From assembly GCA_003525075.1 (NCBI GenBank), contig DQFO01000008.1:62001-126000 (forward strand): 64,000 bases of DNA, written 5' to 3'. This document shows, piece after piece, positions 54,192 to 63,023 of this stretch. Position 1 is the stretch's first letter. The number at the start of each line of letters is the position of its first letter. Below the pieces are notes generated by a model. That model had not been told where the DNA came from and did not search any database. It saw only the letters and a list, made by a program, of their open reading frames with translations. Made by a program: the position numbers and the translations under genes. Source of the DNA: Clostridiales bacterium (lineage in GTDB: Bacteria; Bacillota; Clostridia; TANB77; CAG-508).

Positions 54192-56192
54192 TTATTTACA
54201 CATTTCTTCAAATTCATTTTCACTAATAATTTGTACTCCTAAACTTTGTGCTTTTGTAAGTTTACTTCCTGCCTCTTCTCCAGCTAATAAATAGGTTGTT
54301 TTTTTAGATACAGAACTTGATGTTTTTCCTCCAAATTTTTCTATAATATTTGATGCTTCCTCTCTTGAATATTTTTCAAGTGAACCTGTTAATACAAAAG
54401 TTTTTCCTGCAAATCTGTCATCTTCATTTTCTTCTTTTTGCCTTTCCATATTTACTCCTGCATCTTTTAGTCTTTTCAACAAGTCTTTTGTTTGTTCTTG
54501 AGAGAAAAATTCATTTATACTATTTGCTACAATTGGTCCAACTTCATCTACTTGACTTAAATCTTCAATTGATGCATTTGATAAATTATCCATATTTTCA
54601 TATGTTTTAGCTAATACTTTAGCAGCTTTTACTCCTACATGCCTTATACCCAATGCTGTTATTAATCTATATAAATCATTTTGCTTGCTTATATTTATAC
54701 TATCTATTAGATTTTGAGCGAACTTTTTGCCATTTTTCTTTAATGATGCTATATCTTCAAATTTCAAATCATATATATCTGCAATATTTGAAATCATTTT
54801 CTTTTCAAGTAATATTCCTATAATATTTTCACCTAGTCCATCTATATTCATTGCTTCTCTTGATACGAAATGCACTAAATTTCTATATAATTTTGCTGGA
54901 CATTCTATTCCTGTACATCTTACTGCAGACTCTCCTTCTTCTCTTACTGTTTCTGCACCACATACTGGGCAATGTGTTGGCATGACAAATTCTTTTTCTG
55001 TTCCATCTCTTCTTTCTACAACTGCTCGTACTATTTCTGGTATTACATCACCTGCTTTTTGTATTATAACTCTATCACCTATTTTTAATCCTTTTTCTTT
55101 AACAAAATCTTCATTGTGTAATGTTGTTTTAGATATAAGTGATCCAGCAACTCTTACTGGTTCTAGTATTGCAAGTGGTGTTATTACTCCTGTTCTTCCT
55201 ACTTGAAATTCTATATCTTTTAAAATTGTTTCTTTTTGTTCTGGTGGATATTTATATGCAATTGCCCATTTTGGAACTTTAGATGTTGTTCCTAAAATTG
55301 TTCTTAATTTTAAATTGTCTACTTTAACAACTGCTCCATCTATTCCAAAAGTTAATTGTTCTCTATCTTCTCCGATTTTATTTATTGCTTTCTTTACTTC
55401 TTCAACATTTGAACATGGTATACGAACAGGATTTACATTAAATCCTAATTTTTCTAAATATTCTAATTCTTCAAAATGTGAATTAAATTCTTTTCCTTCT
55501 ATTTTTTGAACATTAAATATATAAATATCTAATGGTCTTTTCTTTGTTATATTACTATCTAATTGTCTTAATGAACCAGCTGCTGCATTTCTTGCATTTG
55601 CAAATAATTCTTCTTCATTTTCTTCTCTTTCTTGATTCATTCTTTCAAATTCTTTTTTAGATATAAATACTTCTCCTCTAACTGTTATATTTATTTTTTC
55701 TGGTAATTCTTGAGGTATTGTTTTTATAGTTTTCAAGTTTTCTGTTACATCTTCTCCAACTAGTCCATTTCCTCTAGTTGCTCCTCTTACAAGTTTTCCA
55801 TCTTTATATTCTAATGCTGATGATAAACCATCTATTTTTGTTTCAACAACATATTTTACTTCATCTATTCCATTTTCACTTGCTACTTTTTTTACTCTTT
55901 CATCAAATGCTTCAATTTCTTCAAAATTAAATACATCTTGTAAACTTTGAAGTGGTACTTCATGTTCTACCTTAGTAAATCCTTCTTTTACATGTCCTCC
56001 TACTTTTTGTGTTAATGAATCTTTGGTTATAAATTCTGGATTTTGACTTTCTAATGTTCTTAATTCTAACATCATCATATCATATTCAAAATCAGTTATT
56101 TCTGGATTATCATCATCATAATATTTTTGGGCATAATATTCTGTTTTTTTTCTAAGTTCTTCTATTCTTTCTTTTGCTTGTTTTTTATCCAT
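54192..56192 (-). CDS. ligA: NAD-dependent DNA ligase
   Basis: LigA seals nicks in DNA during replication and repair. The 666-residue protein has the Ia domain (YYAQKYYDDDNPEITDFEYD), and the adenylation domain with the KxDG lysine (VETKIDGLSSALEY, about 113). The OB fold follows, then a four-cysteine zinc finger (CPVCGAETV ... CTGIECP, about 405-430), helix-hairpin-helix repeats and a C-terminal BRCT domain (FAGKTFVLTGSLEKYSREEA). All parts are in the usual order and length. Confidence 0.97.
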   Translation of the reverse strand: MDKKQAKERIEELRKKTEYYAQKYYDDDNPEITDFEYDMMMLELRTLESQNPEFITKDSLTQKVGGHVKEGFTKVEHEVPLQSLQDVFNFEEIEAFDERVKKVASENGIDEVKYVVETKIDGLSSALEYKDGKLVRGATRGNGLVGEDVTENLKTIKTIPQELPEKINITVRGEVFISKKEFERMNQEREENEEELFANARNAAAGSLRQLDSNITKKRPLDIYIFNVQKIEGKEFNSHFEELEYLEKLGFNVNPVRIPCSNVEEVKKAINKIGEDREQLTFGIDGAVVKVDNLKLRTILGTTSKVPKWAIAYKYPPEQKETILKDIEFQVGRTGVITPLAILEPVRVAGSLISKTTLHNEDFVKEKGLKIGDRVIIQKAGDVIPEIVRAVVERRDGTEKEFVMPTHCPVCGAETVREEGESAVRCTGIECPAKLYRNLVHFVSREAMNIDGLGENIIGILLEKKMISNIADIYDLKFEDIASLKKNGKKFAQNLIDSINISKQNDLYRLITALGIRHVGVKAAKVLAKTYENMDNLSNASIEDLSQVDEVGPIVANSINEFFSQEQTKDLLKRLKDAGVNMERQKEENEDDRFAGKTFVLTGSLEKYSREEASNIIEKFGGKTSSSVSKKTTYLLAGEEAGSKLTKAQSLGVQIISENEFEEMCK

Positions 56193-56275
56193 GTCTTCAA
56201 TTTTCCTCCTAATGTAAAATTTTCATTTTGATTATATCATTGTTAATGAAAAAATTCTATATTAGTGCAAAAAAA

Positions 56276-56299
56276 TAAGATAGAATTTTTTCTATCTTA
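56276..56299 (-). terminator. Terminator of the sortase gene
   Basis: TAAGATAGAA (56276-56285) and TTCTATCTTA (56290-56299) form a 10-bp stem with a 4-base loop, followed on the minus strand by TTTTTTTGC. It lies 13 bases after the sortase stop. Confidence 0.85.
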
Positions 56300-56312
56300 C
56301 TTTTTTTATTAT

Positions 56313-57032
56313 TTATGCATCTGCTTTTGCTAAAATAATTAAACGTGCTTTACTATCATCTGTACATGTTGTTAATGATATTTCTACAGCTCCTTGTGTA
56401 TCTCTTGTCATATATTCTGTATCTGTATCATCTGTTTCAAATTTATCATAAATTGTATATGTCATTCTCTTTCCATCTAAATCTGTAACATAAATTTTAT
56501 CTCCAATATTTAATTTTTTATTATTTGAGAAAAAGTTACTATTTCTATAATTATGTCCAGCAATTACTGTATTTCCTGGTTTATTTATTCCACTTCCTTG
56601 AGTATTTTGTTCTCCTGTTGTTGAATATACAACACATACTGCTGTTTCTAATGATGATTTAGAATATTCTGAGTATGATATTATTGGACTTTTTAAACCT
56701 GTTGTTGGTATTTCGATTTTTCCTGCTGTTAAAAATCCATTATATTTCATTCCTTCTCCAGAACTTGTATTTGTTCCAGTTGATGTTGAGTCTGTTGTTG
56801 GTGTTTCAATTGGATCTGTTATTGGATTATCATCAATTTTTGTATCTGTTGTTTCTTCTTTTTTAGTATTTTGACTTATGTTTTCACTCCAAGAATCTGC
56901 AAAATCTTCTGCTTCTTTCTTGCTATTTTCACTTGCTATAAATTTATATCCTAAAAATCCTATTATTCCTACTATTGCAATTATAATTATTACTAATAAT
57001 ACTGTTAAAAAAGCACTATATTTACTATTCAT
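56313..57032 (-). CDS. Sortase (cysteine transpeptidase)
   Basis: The start is ATG 57032 behind AAAGGG; the product is 239 residues. It has an N-terminal membrane anchor (about 8-30) and a Thr/Asp/Glu-rich linker (45-92). The sortase beta-barrel follows, with H160 (AGHNY), C223 (SLTTC) and R230 (ARLIIL), the full catalytic set. Sortases cut LPXTG-like signals and attach the protein to the wall or polymerise pili. The LTTC-T and the short spacer to the arginine fit housekeeping-type sortases of clostridia (class D/E-like). A likely substrate in the window is the LPKAG protein at 17.5-18.7 kb. Confidence 0.9.
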   Translation of the reverse strand: MNSKYSAFLTVLLVIIIIAIVGIIGFLGYKFIASENSKKEAEDFADSWSENISQNTKKEETTDTKIDDNPITDPIETPTTDSTSTGTNTSSGEGMKYNGFLTAGKIEIPTTGLKSPIISYSEYSKSSLETAVCVVYSTTGEQNTQGSGINKPGNTVIAGHNYRNSNFFSNNKKLNIGDKIYVTDLDGKRMTYTIYDKFETDDTDTEYMTRDTQGAVEISLTTCTDDSKARLIILAKADA

Positions 57033-57139
57033 AATTATCATCCCTTTCAATAATATTTTTTATTATACGTTTTCTCTTTAAAAACCTATACTTTAATTAT
57101 ATCATATTTTCTAAAAAAAAGATAGCTATTTTTGTAAAT

Positions 57140-57487
57140 TTATACTATTTTTTCTCCAAGTTTTTTACCAGCTAATAGGTGAAAGTGTAAGTGTCCTACT
57201 TCTTGACCTCCATCTTCACCACAATTTACAATTACTCTATATCCTTTTTCTTTGAAGCCTTGCTTTTCGGCAATTTCATTGATAACTTTGTATATTTTTG
57301 AAATTATTTTTTCATCTCCATCTTCCATTGTTGCAAGTGATGTTATATGTTTTTTTGGAATTACTAATACATGTATTGGTGCTGCTGGATTTATGTCTTT
57401 AAATGCTAATACCTCTTCATCTTCATATACTTTACTTGATGGTATTTCTCCTTTTATAATTCTGCAAAATAAACAATTTTCTTCCAT
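57140..57487 (-). CDS. HIT family nucleotide hydrolase (HinT-like)
   Basis: The 115-residue protein has two N-terminal cysteines (CLFC) of the Hint zinc pair, the KDINPAAPIHVLVIPKKH segment and the histidine triad H99-L-H101-F-H103 followed by LLAGKK. Hint proteins hydrolyse aminoacyl-adenylates and AMP-lysine-type compounds. Its position directly behind alaS suits the clearing of mischarged adenylates, but that link is an inference. It is separated from alaS by a long palindrome. Confidence 0.95.
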   Translation of the reverse strand: MEENCLFCRIIKGEIPSSKVYEDEEVLAFKDINPAAPIHVLVIPKKHITSLATMEDGDEKIISKIYKVINEIAEKQGFKEKGYRVIVNCGEDGGQEVGHLHFHLLAGKKLGEKIV

Positions 57488-57515
57488 ATTTAATCTCCTT
57501 CTAATTAAATTTTAT

Positions 57516-57608
57516 TATTTTGAAAAATATAACTATTGAATAAAGCAAAGACCTGTAGGTATGACCCTAGCTATATTTTTGCTATGAAATAGTTATATTT
57601 TCAAAATA
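57516..57608. repeat. Long intergenic palindrome with nested hairpins between alaS and the HIT gene
   Basis: A 21-bp inverted repeat with a single extra A (57516-57537 against 57588-57608) encloses 50 bases. These contain a second pair (AGCAAA/TTTGCT) and an inner CTAGGGTCATACCTA-like hairpin. It fills the whole 128-base gap after alaS. No clean T tract follows, so it is more than a simple terminator. It could be a miniature repeat element, a processing site or an attenuator ahead of the HIT gene. Confidence 0.6.
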
Positions 57609-57615
57609 TATTTAT

Positions 57616-59370
57616 TTAATCTAATATAGCCTTAATTCTTCTAATTCCTGAAGAACTTGATTCTTCTTTCTTTATTTTGAAGTGTCCTAATTCAGATGTA
57701 TTAGAAACATGAGGTCCTCCACATAATTCAATTGAAACATCACCTATTTTATAAACAGAAACTATATCACCATATTTCTCAATAAACATTGCTTCTGCTC
57801 CCATTTTTATTGCATCATCTTTTTTCATTTCTAAATGTTCTACTGGAATTGCTTCTGTTATCCATTCATTTACTAAGTCTTCTGTTTTTTGTTTTTCTTC
57901 ATCTGTCATTTTTGCTGGATGTGAAAAGTCAAATCTCATTCTTTCAGCTGTTATATTACTTCCTCTTTGATGTACATGTGAGCCTAATACTTGTTTTAAT
58001 GCTGCATTTAATAAATGTGTTGCAGTATGATATTTTGTTTCCATTTCTCCTGTTGATGCTAATCCACCTTTGAATTTTTGTTCTGAACCAGCTCTTGATT
58101 TTTCTTGGTGTTCTTTAAATAGTTTATCAAATCCTTCTTTATCTATTTTCATTCCATTTTCTGTAGCTAGCTCTTCTGTAACTTCTGGTGGGAATCCATA
58201 AGTATCATATAATCTAAATACAACTTTACCTGGTACTATGTTTTCACCTTGTTCTTTAACTTGTCCAACTTCTTTTGCAAATTCTTTTTCACCTTTTTCA
58301 AGTGTTTTTACAAATTTGTCTTTTTCTTCTAAAATTACATTTTTTATTGTTTCTTTATTTGCTTCAAGTGCTGGATACATTTCTTTTAAGTTTTCAACAT
58401 TTATATCTATTAGTGTTGATAATTCATCTAATGATATTTGAAGTTTATTCATATGTCTTACCATTCTACGAATTAATCTTCTTAATATATATCCTCTGTC
58501 AACATTGCTTGGTCTTCCACCATCACATATTATCATCATACTTGAACGTAAATGTTCTGCTACAATTCTTCTGCTTGCTATATTATCTACTTTTTGTAAC
58601 TCTACTAGTTTTTCCATAATTGGTGCAAATAATTCTGTTTCAAATGGTGTTTCTTTTCCTTCTAATAACATCGTCATTCTTTCTAGTCCTAAACCTGTAT
58701 CAACATTGTGTTGTTTTAGTTTTGAATATTTACCATTTTCATCTTTATAGAATTCCATAAATACATTATTCCAAATTTCAACATATTTACCACATCCACA
58801 TGATGGATTACATTCTGGTGAACATTTTGGCTTTCCTGTATCATAAAACATTTCTGTATCTGGTCCACATGGTCCTGTTTCACCTGCTATCCACCAGTTA
58901 TCATCTTTTCCAAAATAATATATTCTTTCTTCTGGAATTCCTGCTTTTTTCCAACATGATGCTGTTACTTCATCTCTTGCACAATCTTCATCTCCAGCAA
59001 AACATGTTACTGATAATTTTTCAACTGGTATTCCTAATTCTTTTGTTAAGAAGTCATAACTCATTTGAATTGATTCTTCTTTAAAATAGTCTCCTAATGA
59101 CCAATTTCCTAGCATTTCAAAATATGTTAAATGTCTATTATCTCCAACTTCATCAATATCATTTGTTCTTACACATTTTTGATAATCTGTAAGTCTTGTT
59201 CCTGCTGGATGTGGTTCTCCTAATAAATATGGTACTAATGGTTGCATTCCAGCTGTTGTAAATAATACTGATGGATCATTTTCTGGTATTAATGGTGCTG
59301 ATGGTATTACAACATGTCCATGATTTTTAAAAAAGTTTAAATATTTATTTCTTATTTCTATTGCTTTCAT
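57616..59370 (-). CDS. alaS: Short alanyl-tRNA synthetase (catalytic and editing domains only)
   Basis: The 584-residue protein has the class II catalytic core (VIPSAPLIPENDPSVLFTTAGMQPLVPYL in pieces, YFEMLGNWSLGDYFK and GLGLERMTMLLEG). The tRNA-recognition helices follow (SNVDRGYILRRLIRR), then the editing domain with metal motif HTATHLL and CGGPHV. It ends at SSGIRRIKAILD. A typical AlaRS continues for about 290 more residues with the DHHA1 and C-Ala domains. Those are absent here, and a natural stop is followed by an intergenic palindrome. A degraded gene would be expected to show remnants downstream, and I see none, so this looks like a designed short form. A sigma-A promoter lies at 59411-59439; no T-box. 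Confidence 0.92.
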   Translation of the reverse strand: MKAIEIRNKYLNFFKNHGHVVIPSAPLIPENDPSVLFTTAGMQPLVPYLLGEPHPAGTRLTDYQKCVRTNDIDEVGDNRHLTYFEMLGNWSLGDYFKEESIQMSYDFLTKELGIPVEKLSVTCFAGDEDCARDEVTASCWKKAGIPEERIYYFGKDDNWWIAGETGPCGPDTEMFYDTGKPKCSPECNPSCGCGKYVEIWNNVFMEFYKDENGKYSKLKQHNVDTGLGLERMTMLLEGKETPFETELFAPIMEKLVELQKVDNIASRRIVAEHLRSSMMIICDGGRPSNVDRGYILRRLIRRMVRHMNKLQISLDELSTLIDINVENLKEMYPALEANKETIKNVILEEKDKFVKTLEKGEKEFAKEVGQVKEQGENIVPGKVVFRLYDTYGFPPEVTEELATENGMKIDKEGFDKLFKEHQEKSRAGSEQKFKGGLASTGEMETKYHTATHLLNAALKQVLGSHVHQRGSNITAERMRFDFSHPAKMTDEEKQKTEDLVNEWITEAIPVEHLEMKKDDAIKMGAEAMFIEKYGDIVSVYKIGDVSIELCGGPHVSNTSELGHFKIKKEESSSSGIRRIKAILD

Positions 59371-59410
59371 TTTATTTTTCTCCTATCTAATTCCGCTTTT
59401 TACGGATTCT

Positions 59411-59439
59411 ATTATACTTTAAAAAGTGTGAAAAATCAA
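59411..59439 (-). promoter_or_regulatory. Promoter of alaS
   Basis: Minus-strand TTGATT (59439-59434) and TATAAT (59416-59411) are spaced by 17 bases. The leader is about 35 bases and has a small TCCG/CGGA hairpin before the TAGGAG site. Confidence 0.7.
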
Positions 59440-59469
59440 TACTTTGATTCTATTTTATCATTCTATCTC

Positions 59470-60156
59470 TTATATACTAACATCTCTTAAAATACACCAA
59501 GTTCCATTACTTTCTGGTAAACATTTAAATGTCATTTCTTCTTTTGTTATTGGATGTTCTATTGTAAGTTCATAAGCCCATAATGCTATTTGTTTTCCTT
59601 GTCCTCTTGTTCCATATTTTTGATCTCCAAATATGCTATGTCCTGCATGTGATAATTGTACTCTTATTTGGTGATGTCTGCCTGTATGCAAATTTACTCT
59701 TACTAATGATAAATTTTTCACTTCATTATATGCTAAAACTTCATAGTCTAGTTTAGCTAATTTAGCATTTTTCTTATCTTTATTTACAACTTTACTTATA
59801 TTATTTCTTTCATCTTTATATAAATAATCTTCTAAAATACCTTTGCTTTGTTCAAATCTTCCATCTACAACAGCTAAATATTTCTTTTTAAATATTTTTT
59901 CTCTTACTTGATCACTTAATCTTGATGCCGCTTTTGATGTTTTCGCAAATACCATGACTCCACCAACAGGTCTATCTAATCTATGAACTAATCCTAAGTA
60001 AACATTTCCTGGTTTATTATATTTTTCTTTTATATATTCTTTTATAATTGTAAGCATATCTATATCTTCAGTTTTGTCTGCTTGTGATGGAATATTTGGT
60101 TGTTTTTCTACAACTATTATGTGATTATCCTCATATATTACATTTAATTTATTCAT
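59470..60156 (-). CDS. RluA-family 23S rRNA/tRNA pseudouridine synthase
   Basis: The start is ATG 60156, seven bases after GGGAG and one base after the stop of the methyltransferase gene. The product is 228 residues. It has the RluA start (LNVIYEDNHIIVVEKQPNIPSQ), the catalytic motif GLVHRLDRPVGG with D61, a LHTGRHHQIRVQLSHAGHSIFGD segment and the terminal FKCLPE. There is no S4 domain. The exact target base cannot be read from the sequence. It is translationally coupled to the upstream RNA methyltransferase. Confidence 0.94.
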   Translation of the reverse strand: MNKLNVIYEDNHIIVVEKQPNIPSQADKTEDIDMLTIIKEYIKEKYNKPGNVYLGLVHRLDRPVGGVMVFAKTSKAASRLSDQVREKIFKKKYLAVVDGRFEQSKGILEDYLYKDERNNISKVVNKDKKNAKLAKLDYEVLAYNEVKNLSLVRVNLHTGRHHQIRVQLSHAGHSIFGDQKYGTRGQGKQIALWAYELTIEHPITKEEMTFKCLPESNGTWCILRDVSI

Positions 60157-60157
60157 A

Positions 60158-61021
60158 TTAATTCTCCCAACGACCATATATTCCACAAGGCAACACCAAT
60201 TTTGAATTTTCCATTGGCAATCCAATTTCTCCTGAAGAAACTTTTCCATTATGTTCTTTATTAACAGTTAAATTTAATATATTTTCTAGAACTTTACTTG
60301 AAATTCCCGTAGTATATGAATTTATCAAGAAAAATAATGGATTATCTGATAATACATTTGTACATAATTCTACTAAATCATAAATATTATTTTCAAATTG
60401 CCAAACTTCTCCATTTGCCCCTCTTCCATATGATGGTGGATCCATTATTATTGCATCATATTTATTGCCTCTACGTATTTCACGATTAACAAATTTTACA
60501 ACATCATCTATTATATATCTTACTGGTCTTTCTACTAAACCTGATGATGTTATATTTTCTTTTGCCCATGTTACCATTCCTTTTGAACTATCAACATGAC
60601 AAACTGATGCACCAGCAGATGCACATGCTACTGTTGCCCCTCCAGTATATGCAAATAAGTTTAATACTTTTATTTCTCTTTTCGCATTTTTGATTTTATC
60701 CATCATCCAATCCCAATTTACAGCTTGTTCTGGGAATAATCCTGTATGTTTAAATCCCATTGGCTTTATATTAAATGTTAAATCTTTATATTTTATTTGC
60801 CATTGTTGTGGCATTTTTTTATTGTATTCCCAAGTTCCTCCACCTGTTTTACTTCTATGATATGTTGCATTTATATTTTTCCATTTTTCTGGGTATGATT
60901 TATCTTTCCATATTATTTGTGGGTCTGGTCTTGATAATATTACATCTCCCCATTTTTCTAATTTTTGTCCATCTGCCATGTCCAATATTTTATAATCATT
61001 CCAATTATTTGCTATATTCAT
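60158..61021 (-). CDS. SAM-dependent RNA methyltransferase (RlmI/YccW-like)
   Basis: The start is ATG 61021 behind AAAGGAG. The product is 287 residues. The N-terminal substrate part has GDVILSRPDPQIIW and a GGGTWEYNKKMP loop. The Rossmann SAM site is LNLFAYTGGATVACASAGA, with VDSSKGMV, and the catalytic loop is MDPPSYGRG. This arrangement is that of the RlmI-like m5C/Me23S methyltransferases that act on 23S rRNA, though the usual N-terminal PUA domain is missing. Its gene couples directly to an RluA-type pseudouridine synthase, so both likely modify ribosomal RNA. Confidence 0.88.
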   Translation of the reverse strand: MNIANNWNDYKILDMADGQKLEKWGDVILSRPDPQIIWKDKSYPEKWKNINATYHRSKTGGGTWEYNKKMPQQWQIKYKDLTFNIKPMGFKHTGLFPEQAVNWDWMMDKIKNAKREIKVLNLFAYTGGATVACASAGASVCHVDSSKGMVTWAKENITSSGLVERPVRYIIDDVVKFVNREIRRGNKYDAIIMDPPSYGRGANGEVWQFENNIYDLVELCTNVLSDNPLFFLINSYTTGISSKVLENILNLTVNKEHNGKVSSGEIGLPMENSKLVLPCGIYGRWEN

Positions 61022-61073
61022 ATCTTTTCTCCTTTTCACACGAATTATTATACAACATTTCTATATTTTTTTC

Positions 61074-61165
61074 AACAAGAACCAAGCGACGTAGTCGCCC
61101 TTTGTTCTCGCCAGATTTGAGTTTTCGACTAAAAGGAGAAAATCTCAAAGGGCTAGCGATTGTAG
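61074..61165. other. GC-richer structured intergenic island, possible ncRNA or repeat
   Basis: This stretch has clearly more G+C than its neighbours and is full of inverted repeats: GCGAC-GTA-GTCGC, AGAAC/GTTCT, GCCCTTTG/CAAAGGGC and GAGTTTTC/GAAAATCTC. These pairs overlap, so alternative folds are possible. No open frame or ribosome binding site fits it. It lies upstream of the methyltransferase gene and downstream of the small unknown gene. I could not match it to a known RNA family. Confidence 0.5.
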
Positions 61166-61166
61166 C

Positions 61167-61210
61167 TTTTATATACTAGGAAGTTCGTAGAACTTTCCTA
61201 GTATATAAAA
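61167..61210. repeat. 19-bp hairpin without a T tract
   Basis: TTTTATATACTAGGAAGTT (61167-61185) pairs with the complement at 61191-61210 with one bulged A and a 5-base loop (CGTAG). Neither strand continues into a run of T, so it is an unlikely simple terminator; it adjoins the GC-richer island. Confidence 0.65.
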
Positions 61211-61211
61211 A

Positions 61212-61231
61212 ACACACAACTAATTAGTGTG
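61212..61231 (-). terminator. Terminator overlapping the end of the last right-end operon gene
   Basis: On the minus strand CACAC-TAATTAGTT-GTGTG is followed by TTTTTT. The stem contains the stop codon of the 137-residue protein gene. Confidence 0.65.
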
Positions 61232-61633
61232 CTTTCTTCTAAAAAATCCCAATATTTTCTTTATAAAATTTAATACCTTATTTTCTTTATAAATAACTAA
61301 TTGATTTTCAATTTGAGGATTTTTCACTTCTTTAATATTATTTTCATTTTCAATTTTTTCATAAGTATTATCATTTTCAAACATATCTCTAAATTTTTCC
61401 TGTTGTTCTTTATTTGAAAAATATTTATAGTTAATTATTTGTAAAAATGCCTTTGTTTCATTTTTCAAATCTTGTTCAGCTAAACTTTTATCAGTTGTAA
61501 GATTTACTTTATAAAATAATGATTTATTATTTTTAAAAAATTCAAATACAGATTGTGGTATTTTTTCTTTATCTGATGGTTGTAAATTTTCTAATATAAA
61601 ATCTACTTCTGAACACGCTTCAGCAAATTCCAT
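61220..61633 (-). CDS. Unknown 137-residue protein with basic amphipathic tail
   Basis: I recognise no family. The N-terminal two thirds are helical (EACSEVDFILENL, IPQSVFEFFKNN, ETKAFLQIINYKYF). An Asn/Glu-rich stretch precedes a short hydrophobic-basic C-terminal tail (LNFIKKILGFFRRK) that could bind membrane. A similar tail (LKKAIEWIKEKT) ends the ordered part of the transglutaminase-like protein encoded just upstream. The gene begins 13 bases after that stop, so both are on one transcript. Confidence 0.65.
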   Translation of the reverse strand: MEFAEACSEVDFILENLQPSDKEKIPQSVFEFFKNNKSLFYKVNLTTDKSLAEQDLKNETKAFLQIINYKYFSNKEQQEKFRDMFENDNTYEKIENENNIKEVKNPQIENQLVIYKENKVLNFIKKILGFFRRKHTN

Positions 61634-61646
61634 TCTCTTTTCTCCT

Positions 61647-63020
61647 TTATCTTGAGTTATTCTCTATATTATTATCTTTTTGTTTTTTATTGTTTGGCTC
61701 TTCAATTTGATTTTTATGTGATAAATTTCTAGTTTTTTCTTTTATCCATTCGATTGCTTTTTTTAAAATACTTGTTTTCTCTTGTTCTGGTAACTGAACT
61801 GCAACTAAATCACTAGCTTTAAAAAATCTACGATTATATTTAGTAATAGTAGCTTCTTGATCTACTGTTCTTTGCATTTGTCTTACTCGTTCGTTTACAA
61901 ATTCTGAAATAATACTATCTAATGCCATTTCCGAATTTAAATTTTGTAATATATTATCTCTTGCATTTCCGTCTCTCGTAAAATTCATAGCAATTCCTGT
62001 TTTTACATATCTTGTAACTGCCTCTTCAGCATGTATACTTCCATATTTATGTACTGTCTTTATTGTTGAATCTCCTAATACATCATATATTCTTCCTTCT
62101 GTACAATTCAAGACATAATTTTCAGACATATATTTAATCATATCATCAACTGTAATTTTTTCAACTATGTTGTCTCTCGCTCCTTCATCTCTTGTAAACA
62201 CTCTCACATTTCCTTCTGTTATATATTTTTTTAAACAATTCTTCATATTTTCAATTGTCTTTTCTGTTCCAAACATTTGTTGACCTTTTTTAAAAGTTTT
62301 TTCAAATGCAAAATCCATTGCATTCCTTTTTTCCCATTCTGAAATTTGGCTCTTATCTCTTTTTTCGTTTGATATATCTATTGCTTCAACATCTTGTTTT
62401 CTTAGTAAATTATAATTGTACTTAATTTCATCATTATCTGTTGAATGAAATTTAAAAAAATTAGAATCTGCACCAAAATATTTAAAATCTTGTGTTCCTC
62501 TTTGCAAACCAATAGAATACCATGTTAACTCTATTGGAATTGTTTTATCATATAATTTCAAAACATTCCATGCATGTTTTTCTATATCTCCAGGAGTTCC
62601 TGCAACCCCTCTCATATAATCACATTGAATTCCTTGTCTATCCATCATTTCTTTAAAAATTAATGAATACCCTGCACATATTGCTTTTCCTGTTATTAGT
62701 CCTGTTAAATTTGAACAATTTCCACTTACATATTTAGATATGTCATATTCATATTCCATACTTTTTCCAAGTGTCATAAATATATATTTTGCTTTTTGTA
62801 TATCATCCCATTTTGGATTAATTCTGCTTTCTATTTTTTTCATTTGTTGAATTATTTGTTTTAAAGTTTTTGCAGTATATGTTGTTCTTGAAACATATTG
62901 ATTAGCATTATATTTGCTTTTTCCTTTTAGTCCACCCTCAACTCTAATTAACTCATCATCTCTTATTTTACTCAAGTCAAATTCTTCTTCTAATTCTTTT
63001 GTATTTGCAACTACAATCAT
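61647..63020 (-). CDS. Transglutaminase-like cysteine protein with internal repeats
   Basis: The 457-residue protein has no signal peptide. Residues 75-165 form a transglutaminase-like (papain-type) core with C115 (GKAICAGYSLIF), H149 (KHAWNVLKL) and an acidic third position that is Glu (IPIELTW, E164) where Asp is usual. Two copies of a repeat follow, at about 264-296 and 337-371, both centred on F-T-R-D-x-x-A-R-D-N-I, after a K/G-Y-(I/V) lead. The tail is basic and Asn-rich. Such cores act as proteases, amidases or protein crosslinkers; the target is unknown. The gene follows the leucine-rich-repeat gene by three bases. Confidence 0.72.
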   Translation of the reverse strand: MIVVANTKELEEEFDLSKIRDDELIRVEGGLKGKSKYNANQYVSRTTYTAKTLKQIIQQMKKIESRINPKWDDIQKAKYIFMTLGKSMEYEYDISKYVSGNCSNLTGLITGKAICAGYSLIFKEMMDRQGIQCDYMRGVAGTPGDIEKHAWNVLKLYDKTIPIELTWYSIGLQRGTQDFKYFGADSNFFKFHSTDNDEIKYNYNLLRKQDVEAIDISNEKRDKSQISEWEKRNAMDFAFEKTFKKGQQMFGTEKTIENMKNCLKKYITEGNVRVFTRDEGARDNIVEKITVDDMIKYMSENYVLNCTEGRIYDVLGDSTIKTVHKYGSIHAEEAVTRYVKTGIAMNFTRDGNARDNILQNLNSEMALDSIISEFVNERVRQMQRTVDQEATITKYNRRFFKASDLVAVQLPEQEKTSILKKAIEWIKEKTRNLSHKNQIEEPNNKKQKDNNIENNSR

Positions 63021-63023
63021 TTT

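Noticed and set aside
59371..59470. T-box riboswitch before alaS (and before asnS)
   Set aside because: Both leaders are too short, and neither contains the conserved T-box sequence or a specifier stem.
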